DNA of 64,000 bases from Pelagibacterales bacterium SAG-MED39 (lineage in GTDB: Bacteria; Pseudomonadota; Alphaproteobacteria; Pelagibacterales; Pelagibacteraceae). Positions within the stretch are counted from its first letter, which is position 1. Each line of letters starts with the position of its first letter. The position numbers and the translations under genes were made by a program. This document shows, one piece after another, positions 53,545-62,917 of the stretch. Where the stretch lies: NCBI GenBank assembly GCA_014653625.1, contig JACWEI010000002.1:48580-112579 (forward strand), in the 5' to 3' direction. The notes under the pieces are model-generated. The model saw only the letters and a list, made by a program, of their open reading frames with translations, was not told where the DNA came from and searched no databases.

Positions 53545-54000
53545 ATGATCACCTTAGAGGAATTCAAAAAAAAACAGTCAGATAAATGTAGATTAATTGG
53601 TTTAGACCTCGGATCTAAAAGAATTGGTGTATCAATTTGTGATGAAAAACAATTAATTGCCACACCATTTAAAACCATTATGAGATCAACAGCTAAAGAA
53701 GTAATAAATGAACTAAGAGACATAATTGAGGAAAATGATATAAGAGGAATAATTATTGGAAATCCTCTTAACATGGATGGTACATCGGGTAGTTCAGCTC
53801 AATCTGTCAAAGATACATCAGAAAATATTGAGAAGAATATTGATTTACCTGTTTGCTTGTGGGACGAAAGACTTTCAACTGTAGGAGCTTTCAACTTATC
53901 AAGTCAATTAGATGTTAATGTAAGTAAAAGGGAAAAAAAAATCGACGAAAATGCTGCTACTTTTATACTTCAGGGAGCAATAGATTTCTTAAATAATTAA
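53545..54000 (+). CDS. ruvX: Holliday junction resolvase-like RuvX/YqgF
   Basis: LIGLDLGSKRIGVSICDEKQLIATPF, IIIGNPLNMDG, WDERLST. Confidence 0.93.
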   Translation: MITLEEFKKKQSDKCRLIGLDLGSKRIGVSICDEKQLIATPFKTIMRSTAKEVINELRDIIEENDIRGIIIGNPLNMDGTSGSSAQSVKDTSENIEKNIDLPVCLWDERLSTVGAFNLSSQLDVNVSKREKKIDENAATFILQGAIDFLNN

Positions 54001-54033
54001 TACTTGCTATTATAGGGCTTTATAGTTATAGAG

Positions 54034-54984
54034 TTGGTTTTAATGGCAATTAAAACGAATAAAGCTATTAAAATTTCCCAAAAACATTTGTTAGGTATCC
54101 AAGATTTATCAATTAATGATGTTAATTTAATACTAGATGAAGCTTATGATTTTATAAAAGTAAATCAAAGTAAAAATAAAAAAATTGATACTTTAAAAGG
54201 AAAAACTCAAATAAACTTATTCTTTGAGCCTTCTACAAGAACACAAAGTTCATTTGAACTAGCTGGAAAAAGACTTGGAGCTGATGTTATGTCTATGAAT
54301 ATTAGCAATTCAGCAATTAAGAAAGGAGAGACTCTTATTGATACAGCAATGACTTTAAATGCAATGCATCCTGATATTATAGTTATAAGACATCAAGACT
54401 CTGGAGCGTGTAATTTGCTTTCTCAAAAAGTAAACTGTGCAGTGGTGAATGCTGGTGACGGAAGAAGAGAACACCCTACTCAAGCTTTATTAGATGCTTT
54501 AACAATCATTAATCGTAAACAAAAAATTGAAGGTCTAAAAATAGCAATTTGTGGAGATATATTACATTCAAGAGTAGCAAGATCTAATATTTATCTTCTT
54601 AACATGCTTGGAGCTGAAGTTAATATAATTGCTCCAACAAACTTAATGCCTAAAGAAATTGAAAAATTTGGTGTCAACACATTTACAGATATGAAAAAGG
54701 GTTTGAAAGATTGTGATATCGTTATGATGTTAAGATTACAAAATGAAAGAATGAGTAATTCTTATCTTTCATCTAATAGAGAGTATTATGAATATTATGG
54801 ATTAACACCTGGTAAATTAGAGAATGCCAAATCAGATGCTTTAATCATGCATCCTGGTCCAATGAATAGAGGAATAGAAATTGATACAATGTTAGCTGAT
54901 GATATCAACAAAAGTGTAATTAAAGAACAAGTAGAGCTTGGTGTGGCTGTAAGAATGGCTTGCTTAAAAATTTTTTGTACTTAA
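54034..54984 (+). CDS. pyrB: aspartate carbamoyltransferase catalytic subunit
   Basis: [41 protein letters not shown]; start may be 54043. Confidence 0.96.
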   Translation: MVLMAIKTNKAIKISQKHLLGIQDLSINDVNLILDEAYDFIKVNQSKNKKIDTLKGKTQINLFFEPSTRTQSSFELAGKRLGADVMSMNISNSAIKKGETLIDTAMTLNAMHPDIIVIRHQDSGACNLLSQKVNCAVVNAGDGRREHPTQALLDALTIINRKQKIEGLKIAICGDILHSRVARSNIYLLNMLGAEVNIIAPTNLMPKEIEKFGVNTFTDMKKGLKDCDIVMMLRLQNERMSNSYLSSNREYYEYYGLTPGKLENAKSDALIMHPGPMNRGIEIDTMLADDINKSVIKEQVELGVAVRMACLKIFCT

Positions 54985-56271
54985 ATGAAAAAACAATTTT
55001 TTATTAATGCCAATATCATAGACCCTTATAATTCAATCAATGAAATTGGAGGATTAATAATTGGAGAAGATGGTAAAATCGAAGCTATTGGAAAGAAAGT
55101 TAATACAAATAATTTACCTACTAGAGAAAAACCAATTGATTTAAAAGAAAAGTATATATTCCCCGGACTTGTTGATATGCGAGTTTTTGTTGGCGAACCA
55201 GGGTATGAATATAAAGAAAACTTCAGAACTCTTAGTGATGCAGCATTATCAGGTGGAGTAACTTCGGTAGTAACTATGCCTAACACAGATCCCATTATAG
55301 ATAACGTATCTATAGTAGATTTTTTAAAAAGAAGAGGAAGAGATAAATCAAAAATTAATGTTTTCCCTTGTGCTTCGCTTACAAAAAATATTGAGGGTAC
55401 TAACATGACAGAATTTGGTTTATTACAAAAAAAAGGAATAATTGCTTTTACTGACGGCACTAAAACCATACAAAATCCAAGACTAATGTCTAGAATTATG
55501 AATTCCGCCAAAGACCTCGGGTGTTTAATAATGCAACATGCTGAGGACTCTGAATTAGCAAAAAATGGAATGATTAATTCAGGAATTATTGCTTCAAAAT
55601 TGGGGTTATCTGGAATACCAGAAATAGCTGAACGTATTTTAATTGAAAGAGATTTAACTTTATTAGAAAAGATTAAATGTAGATATCATATTTCTCAATT
55701 ATCATCACAAAAGTCTATCGAGGTGATTAAACACAGAAAAGAAATAGTAAAATTTACTTCAGGAGTTTCTATAAATAATCTTTCATTAAATGAAAATGAT
55801 ATTGGAGATTTTAGAACTTTTTTGAAATTATCACCTCCTTTAAGGAAAGAGGAAGACAGAATAGCTCTAGTTCAGGGTTTAAAGGAGGAATTAATTGATG
55901 TAATTGTATCAGATCATAAACCAGAAGATGAAGAGTCAAAAAGATTAACTTTTTCTCAGGCTGCATCAGGTGCATCGGGAATAGAAACTCTTCTTTCTCT
56001 TAGTCTAGAACTTTACCACAACGGCTCACTTAAATTAGAAACTATTATAAAAGCTCTTACATCTAATCCTGCAAAAATACTTAAAATTGATAAAGGCAAT
56101 CTATCAATAGGAAATGATGCAGACTTCTGCATCGTCGATATAAATAAACCTTGGATTGTAAAAAAAGAAAAATTAATTTCAAAGTCTAAAAATACCTCTA
56201 TAGAAGACAAAAAACTTCAAGGTAAAGTTATAAATACCTTTGTAAAAGGAAAAGAATTATTTAAGTTATAA
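54985..56271 (+). CDS. pyrC: dihydroorotase-like protein (probable non-catalytic PyrC' partner of PyrB)
   Basis: IFPGLVDMRVFVGEPGYEYKENFRTLSDAALSGGVTSVVTMPNT; HxH metal motif replaced by MRV. Confidence 0.88.
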   Translation: MKKQFFINANIIDPYNSINEIGGLIIGEDGKIEAIGKKVNTNNLPTREKPIDLKEKYIFPGLVDMRVFVGEPGYEYKENFRTLSDAALSGGVTSVVTMPNTDPIIDNVSIVDFLKRRGRDKSKINVFPCASLTKNIEGTNMTEFGLLQKKGIIAFTDGTKTIQNPRLMSRIMNSAKDLGCLIMQHAEDSELAKNGMINSGIIASKLGLSGIPEIAERILIERDLTLLEKIKCRYHISQLSSQKSIEVIKHRKEIVKFTSGVSINNLSLNENDIGDFRTFLKLSPPLRKEEDRIALVQGLKEELIDVIVSDHKPEDEESKRLTFSQAASGASGIETLLSLSLELYHNGSLKLETIIKALTSNPAKILKIDKGNLSIGNDADFCIVDINKPWIVKKEKLISKSKNTSIEDKKLQGKVINTFVKGKELFKL

Positions 56272-56272
56272 T

Positions 56273-56851
56273 ATGGATATATTAATTGTTGGTATAATTT
56301 GTTACCTTATAGGTTCAATACCATTTGGTTATATCTTAACTAAAATATTTTTAAAAAAAGATATTAGAGATATTGGTTCGGGCAATATTGGAGCTACAAA
56401 TGCTCTTAGAACTGGAAATAAAACTATCGGATATGCAACTTTATTTTTTGATATTATAAAGGCTGTTATTCCAATTATTTATATTAAATTTAATTTTACA
56501 GAATTACTTTACATCGCTTCACTTTGTATATTTCTAGGGCACGTTTTTCCTGTCTGGCTTAAATTTAGGGGAGGAAAAGGTGTAGCAACTTATGTTGGAA
56601 TTTTATTTGCCTTAAATATTTATTTTGGATTAGTATTCATAGTTTCATGGCTTATAACATTTGCACTTTTTAAGTTTTCATCCTTATCATCATTGGTTGC
56701 TTCAACTTCTATTCCAATTTATTTACTAATTTTATCTAAATTTGAACATATATTTTTTTTTATAATTATGTTTGTTTTGGTTTTTTTTACTCACAGAGAA
56801 AATATTAAAAGATTGAAAAACAAAGAAGAAAGTAAGACAAAAATTTATTAA
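56273..56851 (+). CDS. plsY: glycerol-3-phosphate acyltransferase PlsY
   Basis: YLIGSIPFGYILTK, DIGSGNIGATNALRTG, GHVFPVWLKFRGGKGVAT. Confidence 0.96.
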   Translation: MDILIVGIICYLIGSIPFGYILTKIFLKKDIRDIGSGNIGATNALRTGNKTIGYATLFFDIIKAVIPIIYIKFNFTELLYIASLCIFLGHVFPVWLKFRGGKGVATYVGILFALNIYFGLVFIVSWLITFALFKFSSLSSLVASTSIPIYLLILSKFEHIFFFIIMFVLVFFTHRENIKRLKNKEESKTKIY

Positions 56852-56856
56852 ATTGA

Positions 56857-56884
56857 CTATCAAACTCTTTTGGGTAGTTTGTAG
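56857..56884 (+). promoter_or_regulatory. inverted repeat/hairpin directly upstream of topA start
   Basis: CAAACT 56861-56866 / AGTTTG 56876-56881 with flanking CTA / TAG; topA ATG at 56888. Confidence 0.4.
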
Positions 56885-56887
56885 ATT

Positions 56888-59494
56888 ATGAATTTAGTTA
56901 TTGTAGAAAGTCCTGCTAAAGCTAAAACCATTAATAAATATTTAGGTGAAAAATATATAGTTTTAGCAAGTTATGGACATATAAGAGATCTTCCCTCAAA
57001 AAATGGTTCTGTTGACCCTGATCAAGATTTTAAAATGGAGTGGGAAGTTGATAGTTTTTCAAAAAAATATTTAAAAGAAATCACTGACGCTGCGAAAGAT
57101 TCATCAAAAATTATATTAGCTACTGACCCTGATCGTGAAGGTGAAGCTATTGCATGGCACGTAAAAGAATATTTAAAAGAAAAAAAACTTTTAAAAGATA
57201 AAGAGATAGAGCGAGTAGTTTTTAATGAGATTACAAAAAAAGCTGTAATTCATGGAATTGAAAATCCAAGACAGATAGAACCCTTATTAGTAGATGCTTA
57301 CATGGCTAGAAGAGCCTTAGATTATTTAGTTGGCTTTAATATATCTCCTATACTTTGGACAAAATTACCAGGTTCAAAATCAGCAGGAAGAGTTCAGTCT
57401 GTGGCATTAAAATTAATCACAGAAAGAGAGCATGAAATAGAGTCATTTGTGCCAGAAGAATTTTGGACACTTAGTGTTAAATTTAAAGATGAAAAGAATC
57501 AAAATATTACAGCTAGTATCACCCAGTTAGATAATAATAAGATAGAAAAATTTTCATTTAGGAACCAAGAAGAAATAAATGAGGCAATATCAAGTATTAA
57601 TAAAAAGAAATTTAGTATTACTGATATTTCAAGTAAAATTATAAATCGTAATCCTTCTGGACCATTCACGACATCTACTCTTCAACAGACAGCTTCAAGC
57701 AGATTGGGGTTCGGTGCATCAAGAACAATGCAAATTGCACAAAAACTTTATCAAGGTATAGAAATTGAGGGAGAAACTATAGGATTGATTACTTACATGA
57801 GAACCGATGGAACTAATATATCTAAAGACGCTATATCAGCTTTTAGAGATTACATTAAAAAAGAAATTGGTAATGAGTATTTGCCTGAGACTGCTTTGAA
57901 TTATTCTGGAAAGAAAGCAAAAAATGCTCAGGAAGCACACGAGGCTATAAGGCCTACTGATATCATAAGAACTCCTCATAGTGTTAAAAAATATTTAAGT
58001 ACAGATCAAAATAAGCTTTATGATTTAATTTGGAGTAGATCTTTATCCTCTCAAATGGAGTCAGCTAAATTTGATAGAAATACTATTACTATTACTTCAG
58101 ACAATAATGATACTATTTGCAAAGCCAGTGGTTCAGTTTTAAAATTTGATGGTTTTTTAAAAATCTACAAAAATCCTAGCAAAGATGATGATGAAAATAT
58201 TTTACCCTCTATGTCTAAAGGACTTGTTAATATTGAAGCTTTATTAGATGAGCAGCATTTTACTCAACCTCCACCAAGATATTCAGAGGCAAGTTTAGTA
58301 AAAAAATTAGAGGAATTAGGCATTGGTAGGCCGTCTACTTATGCTAGCATCATATCTACAATTGCTAATAGGGGTTATGCAGAAATTTTAAATAAAAGAT
58401 TTTTCCCAACAGATAGAGGTAAATTAATTTCAGCTTTTTTAGAAAAACTATTTTCCAAATATGTTGATTATAATTTTACCGCAGGACTAGAAGATCAACT
58501 GGATGAAATTACAAGTGGAAAAGAGAGTTGGATTAAAGTTTTAGAACTATTCTGGAAAGATTTTAATAATAATGTCACTGAAGTGAAGGAAATAAGGACA
58601 AGAGAGGTGTTAGACCTACTTAATGATAGTTTGGGAGATCTTGTGTTTAATAAAAACAAAGAAGGTAAAGTGGATAGAAGTTGTAAACTTTACAATGAAA
58701 GTTGTAAATTTCCTAACGAGGGTACTTTGAGTTTAAAAAATAGCTTTAGAGGTGGAGCGTTTATCGGATGTTCAAATTACCCTGAGTGTAAATTTACAAG
58801 ACCTTTATCAAAAGCTAAAGCTGCTGCCCAATCTCAACTAGCTGAACCAAAATTCATTGGAAAGCATGAAAATGGTAATGATATTTATCTTAAAAACGGA
58901 AGATTTGGTCCTTATCTTCAATATGAAAAAATTCTAGAAGATATTGAAATTGAAAAACCTACTAAGAAAAAAAAGAAAACTAAAAAACTTAAACCTGACG
59001 TTAATGAACTTTTAAAAAATGTATCCATACCAAAAGGTTTGGAATTAGAGAGTATCGATTTAAACAAAGCCCAATTCTTATGTTCCCTGCCAAAATCTTT
59101 AGGAATAAATCCTGATAATCAAAAAGAAATTATGCTGAACACTGGAAGATTTGGACCATATCTGAAGTGTGAAAATAAATCAGCACGAATCGAAAATATT
59201 GAAGAAATATTTTCTATAGGATTAAATAGAGCAATTACTTTAATTGCTGAGGCTAAACCTGGTAGAATGTCTTCTTCAATAATAAAAGATTTAGGAGAAC
59301 ACCCTGAAGATAAAAAGCCTGTTAGAGTTATGAAAGGACAATATGGTCCTTACATTAAATATAAATCATTAAATGCAACAATACCTGAGGAAAAGGATCC
59401 AACTGAATTAACTATGGAAGAAGCTTTAATTCTGATAGAGAAAAGAAAAGAATACGATAAGAATAAAAAATCCAAAAAAAGGAAGTCAAAATGA
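56888..59494 (+). CDS. topA: DNA topoisomerase I
   Basis: VIVESPAKAKTINKYLG, LATDPDREGEAIAWHV, LITYMRTDGTNIS, C-terminal zinc-ribbon/repeat domains. Confidence 0.97.
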   Translation: MNLVIVESPAKAKTINKYLGEKYIVLASYGHIRDLPSKNGSVDPDQDFKMEWEVDSFSKKYLKEITDAAKDSSKIILATDPDREGEAIAWHVKEYLKEKKLLKDKEIERVVFNEITKKAVIHGIENPRQIEPLLVDAYMARRALDYLVGFNISPILWTKLPGSKSAGRVQSVALKLITEREHEIESFVPEEFWTLSVKFKDEKNQNITASITQLDNNKIEKFSFRNQEEINEAISSINKKKFSITDISSKIINRNPSGPFTTSTLQQTASSRLGFGASRTMQIAQKLYQGIEIEGETIGLITYMRTDGTNISKDAISAFRDYIKKEIGNEYLPETALNYSGKKAKNAQEAHEAIRPTDIIRTPHSVKKYLSTDQNKLYDLIWSRSLSSQMESAKFDRNTITITSDNNDTICKASGSVLKFDGFLKIYKNPSKDDDENILPSMSKGLVNIEALLDEQHFTQPPPRYSEASLVKKLEELGIGRPSTYASIISTIANRGYAEILNKRFFPTDRGKLISAFLEKLFSKYVDYNFTAGLEDQLDEITSGKESWIKVLELFWKDFNNNVTEVKEIRTREVLDLLNDSLGDLVFNKNKEGKVDRSCKLYNESCKFPNEGTLSLKNSFRGGAFIGCSNYPECKFTRPLSKAKAAAQSQLAEPKFIGKHENGNDIYLKNGRFGPYLQYEKILEDIEIEKPTKKKKKTKKLKPDVNELLKNVSIPKGLELESIDLNKAQFLCSLPKSLGINPDNQKEIMLNTGRFGPYLKCENKSARIENIEEIFSIGLNRAITLIAEAKPGRMSSSIIKDLGEHPEDKKPVRVMKGQYGPYIKYKSLNATIPEEKDPTELTMEEALILIEKRKEYDKNKKSKKRKSK

Positions 59495-59952
59495 GTTATG
59501 AAGAAAATTTGAAAAAACTTAATATTAAACTCCCAGATGCTAAAGCTCCTGTTGGAAATTATGTAGCAACAAAAGTTTCAGGAAAAATGTTATTTATATC
59601 AGGTCAGATTTCAATTGATGAAAATGGTCAACTTATAAAAGGAAAAATTGGAAAAGATTTAGATATTGATGCAGGTTATAACGCTGCTAAAAGATGTGCC
59701 TTAAGTATTGTGGCTCAAGTTTATAAAGCATGTAATAACGATCTATCAAAAATTAAATCTTGTGTTAAACTAACCGGATTTGTTAATTCAACAGATGTAT
59801 TTGTCGATCAACCTAAAGTATTAAATGGTGCCTCTGATTTGATAGCTTCTATATTTGGCAACGCTGGCATGCACACAAGAGCAGCTGTAAGTGTTAACAG
59901 TTTACCTCTAGGTGTATCAGTAGAAGTTGATGCAATATTTGAATTGAATTAA
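59491..59952 (+). CDS. RidA/YjgF family protein
   Basis: GKMLFISGQISIDENGQL...HTRAAVSVNSLPLGVSVEVDAIFEL. Confidence 0.92.
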   Translation: MSYEENLKKLNIKLPDAKAPVGNYVATKVSGKMLFISGQISIDENGQLIKGKIGKDLDIDAGYNAAKRCALSIVAQVYKACNNDLSKIKSCVKLTGFVNSTDVFVDQPKVLNGASDLIASIFGNAGMHTRAAVSVNSLPLGVSVEVDAIFELN

Positions 59953-59956
59953 GCTT

Positions 59957-61255
59957 TTATCTCCCAACACTATAATACTTAAAACCTTGACCTCTTATCT
60001 TTGTTGGGGAATATATATTCCTCATATCGTAAATAATAAATTTTTTACCTCTCACTAAGTTTTTAAAGTTAATTGATTTAAAATCATTCCATTCAGTATG
60101 AATAATGACTAGATCAGCACCTTCTATGGATTTTTTTACTGAATTTACGTATGATACATTTTTAATTTTTGACAACTCTTTTTTAAAACCAGTGGGATCA
60201 AAATATTTAATTAATGCGCCTTTTTTAGAAAGTTTAGGGATCATAGTTAAACTAGAAGAGTCTCTCATATCATCAGTATTTGCTTTAAAAGTTACCCCTA
60301 AAAATGTGATTTTTTTATTTTTTACTTTTTTGTTTAAGATTTCATACACTCTATTTAATAGTAAGCTTGATCTATTTTCATTTGATTTTATAACTGACTT
60401 TATTACTGACAGATTTGTTTTAAATTTATCTGCAGTGGAAATAATTGCTTTTGTGTCCTTTGGAAAACACGATCCACCATAAGCTGGGCCTGCTCTTAAA
60501 AAACGACCTCCTATCCTCTTATCTAAACCCATACCTATCGAAATATCTTCAGTATTTATCCCCGTTTTTTCACATAGATTTGCTATTTCATTTATGAAAG
60601 TAATCTTTGTAGCTAAAAAGGCATTTGATGCATATTTAATTAATTCTGCTGCCCTTCTTGAAGTATTAAGGTATTGGGCCCCTTTAGATATCAAGGGGGA
60701 GTATAAACTTTTTAAAATACGATTAGATTTTTTATCATTTGATCCAATTACTATTCTATCTGGAAAATTAAAATCTCTTACGGCCTCACCCTCTCTTAAA
60801 AATTCAGGGTTAGATACAACTGAAAATTTATTCTTTTTATTTTTTTTAGACAAAATCTTTTCAATTTCATCACCAGTGGTTACAGGAACAGTTGATTTAG
60901 TGATGATAATTTTAAACTTATTTATAGAGGTACTTATTTCTTTGGCGACACCATAAATTTGACTTAAATCTGCAGAACTTCCACCTTTTTTAGTTGGGGT
61001 GCCAACACAAATAAAAATTATATCCGAGTCTTTTATAGATTTTTTTAAATCAATAGAGAAATTTAATCTTTTATTTTTAAAATTTTTATTAACAAGTTCC
61101 TCAAGACCTGGCTCATAAATTGGTATTTTTCCATTCATAAGTTGGGTAATTTTATTTGGATCTTTATCAACACAAATTACGTTATTACCTAAATCAGCAA
61201 AACAAGTTCCGCTTACTAAACCTACATAACCAGTTCCTATCATACATAGTTTCAT
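59957..61255 (-). CDS. UDP-glucose 6-dehydrogenase
   Basis: MIGTGYVGLVSGTCFADLGNNV, GPAYGGSCFPKDTKA. Confidence 0.95.
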   Translation of the reverse strand: MKLCMIGTGYVGLVSGTCFADLGNNVICVDKDPNKITQLMNGKIPIYEPGLEELVNKNFKNKRLNFSIDLKKSIKDSDIIFICVGTPTKKGGSSADLSQIYGVAKEISTSINKFKIIITKSTVPVTTGDEIEKILSKKNKKNKFSVVSNPEFLREGEAVRDFNFPDRIVIGSNDKKSNRILKSLYSPLISKGAQYLNTSRRAAELIKYASNAFLATKITFINEIANLCEKTGINTEDISIGMGLDKRIGGRFLRAGPAYGGSCFPKDTKAIISTADKFKTNLSVIKSVIKSNENRSSLLLNRVYEILNKKVKNKKITFLGVTFKANTDDMRDSSSLTMIPKLSKKGALIKYFDPTGFKKELSKIKNVSYVNSVKKSIEGADLVIIHTEWNDFKSINFKNLVRGKKFIIYDMRNIYSPTKIRGQGFKYYSVGR

Positions 61256-62067
61256 ATCTTAGCTATCTCTAATGTCGATTTTATATATCCCTGCATGCTC
61301 CCACAATCAAGATACTTTCCAGAAAAATTATGTGCTATAAAACTTTCTGAATTATTAATTAAAGATTGAATAGAGTCAGTAATATGAATTTCTCCTCCTT
61401 TTCCAGGTTTTTGTTTTGATAGTACTGAAAAAATAGTTTTAGGAAGAATATATCTTCCAATCACGGCTTTATTAGAAGGAGCTTTTTTTATAGAAGGTTT
61501 CTCAATTACTTTTTCAACTAAATAATTTTTTTTATTTAATTTTTTTTTTAATTTATAAATACCCCATCTGGTAACGGTTTTTTTTGCAACATTCATACTA
61601 GCCATTACTGATGATTTATATTGGTTGTGAACTTTAATCATTGATTTAGAACAGTTTTGTTTAATTATAAGATCATCAGGTAACAACATTAAAAAATACT
61701 TCCCTTTAATAAATCTTTTAGTTTTTAAAACTGCATCTCCAGTTCCTAAAGGCTTATTTTGATAAACAAATTTTATCATTTTTTTATATTTCAAGATTTT
61801 TTTATATTCTTCTTTAATTCTTAAATCTTTTTTTTTTTTTAAAATTTTTTTATAAAACCTGTCGTTATAAAAATATTTTCTTATCATTTCTTTCTTTTTA
61901 GAAATTATAAAAACTACCTCTTTAATTCCAGCTTCAATACATTCATCTAAAATATATTCGATTCCAGGTTTACCATTTATTGGAAGAAGTTCTTTAGCAA
62001 AAACACTCGTTAGCGGTAGCAAACGCGTACCAAGACCAGCTAATGGAATAATTGCTTGTTTAATCAT
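61252..62067 (-). CDS. galU: UTP-glucose-1-phosphate uridylyltransferase
   Basis: AIIPLAGLGTRLLPLTSVFAKELLPINGKPGIEYILDECIEAGI, PGKGGEIHITDSI. Confidence 0.95.
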   Translation of the reverse strand: MIKQAIIPLAGLGTRLLPLTSVFAKELLPINGKPGIEYILDECIEAGIKEVVFIISKKKEMIRKYFYNDRFYKKILKKKKDLRIKEEYKKILKYKKMIKFVYQNKPLGTGDAVLKTKRFIKGKYFLMLLPDDLIIKQNCSKSMIKVHNQYKSSVMASMNVAKKTVTRWGIYKLKKKLNKKNYLVEKVIEKPSIKKAPSNKAVIGRYILPKTIFSVLSKQKPGKGGEIHITDSIQSLINNSESFIAHNFSGKYLDCGSMQGYIKSTLEIAKI

Positions 62068-62101
62068 TTAAATGTTTTACTTATTAAAATGTTTTATACA
62101 A

Positions 62102-62914
62102 ATGAAAAAATTATTAAATAATAATGATTTAAATGAGGCATTATATAATGTCTCAAATTTAGGTTTTGTGCCAACTATGGGGAGTCTCCATAAAGGTCAT
62201 ATATCGCTAATTAAAAAATCTAAAAATCAATGTTCAAAAACTTTAGTCAGCATATACGTTAACCCCACACAATTTAATAATAAAAATGATTATAAAAATT
62301 ATCCAAGAAATTCAAAAAAAGATCTATCAATCTTAAAAAAAATGAAAGTAAATTTTGTATATTTACCAAAAACTCAGGATATTTACGGTTTAAAAAGTAA
62401 AGCTAAAATTAAATTAAACAAAAAAGAAAAGATAATGTGTGCAAAATTTAGAAAAGGTCACTTTGAAGGGGTAATTGATGTTATGGACCGACTTACAAAA
62501 ATTATAAAACCAAAAAAAATATTTATGGGTGAAAAAGATTATCAACAGTTATATTTTGTAAAAAAAAATATTGAGAAAAAATATCAGACTGAAATTATTG
62601 GATGTAAAACAATAAGAAATAAACAAAAACTTGCTTTATCCTCAAGAAATATACTTTTAAATAAAAGTCAAATTATCAAAGCTGAAAAATTCACTCAAAA
62701 AATAATTGCTTTTAAAAAAAAAATTAAGACGATAAAAGTTACTCCTCAAATTATTGATAAAAAGAAAAGAGAATTAAGCAAGTTATTTAAAATTAAAGTT
62801 CAATATTTTGAATTAAGAAATATAATTAATTTTAAGATATCAAATAAGATTAAAAATTCAAAAATCTTTGTTGCTTTTTTTATTGATAAAGTAAGATTAA
62901 TTGACAATTTTTAA
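62102..62914 (+). CDS. panC: pantoate--beta-alanine ligase
   Basis: LGFVPTMGSLHKGHISLIKKSK, VSIYVNPTQFN, MGEKDYQQL, SSRNILL; start set at MKKLLNN. Confidence 0.93.
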   Translation: MKKLLNNNDLNEALYNVSNLGFVPTMGSLHKGHISLIKKSKNQCSKTLVSIYVNPTQFNNKNDYKNYPRNSKKDLSILKKMKVNFVYLPKTQDIYGLKSKAKIKLNKKEKIMCAKFRKGHFEGVIDVMDRLTKIIKPKKIFMGEKDYQQLYFVKKNIEKKYQTEIIGCKTIRNKQKLALSSRNILLNKSQIIKAEKFTQKIIAFKKKIKTIKVTPQIIDKKKRELSKLFKIKVQYFELRNIINFKISNKIKNSKIFVAFFIDKVRLIDNF

Positions 62915-62917
62915 TTG

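Noticed and set aside
55026-55511. 161-aa minus-strand ORF antisense to pyrC
   Set aside because: Overlaps a confident CDS completely; no recognisable motif.
56853-56881. TTGACT as a -35 element for topA
   Set aside because: No convincing -10 at 16-18 bp spacing; only the hairpin is kept as a weak candidate.
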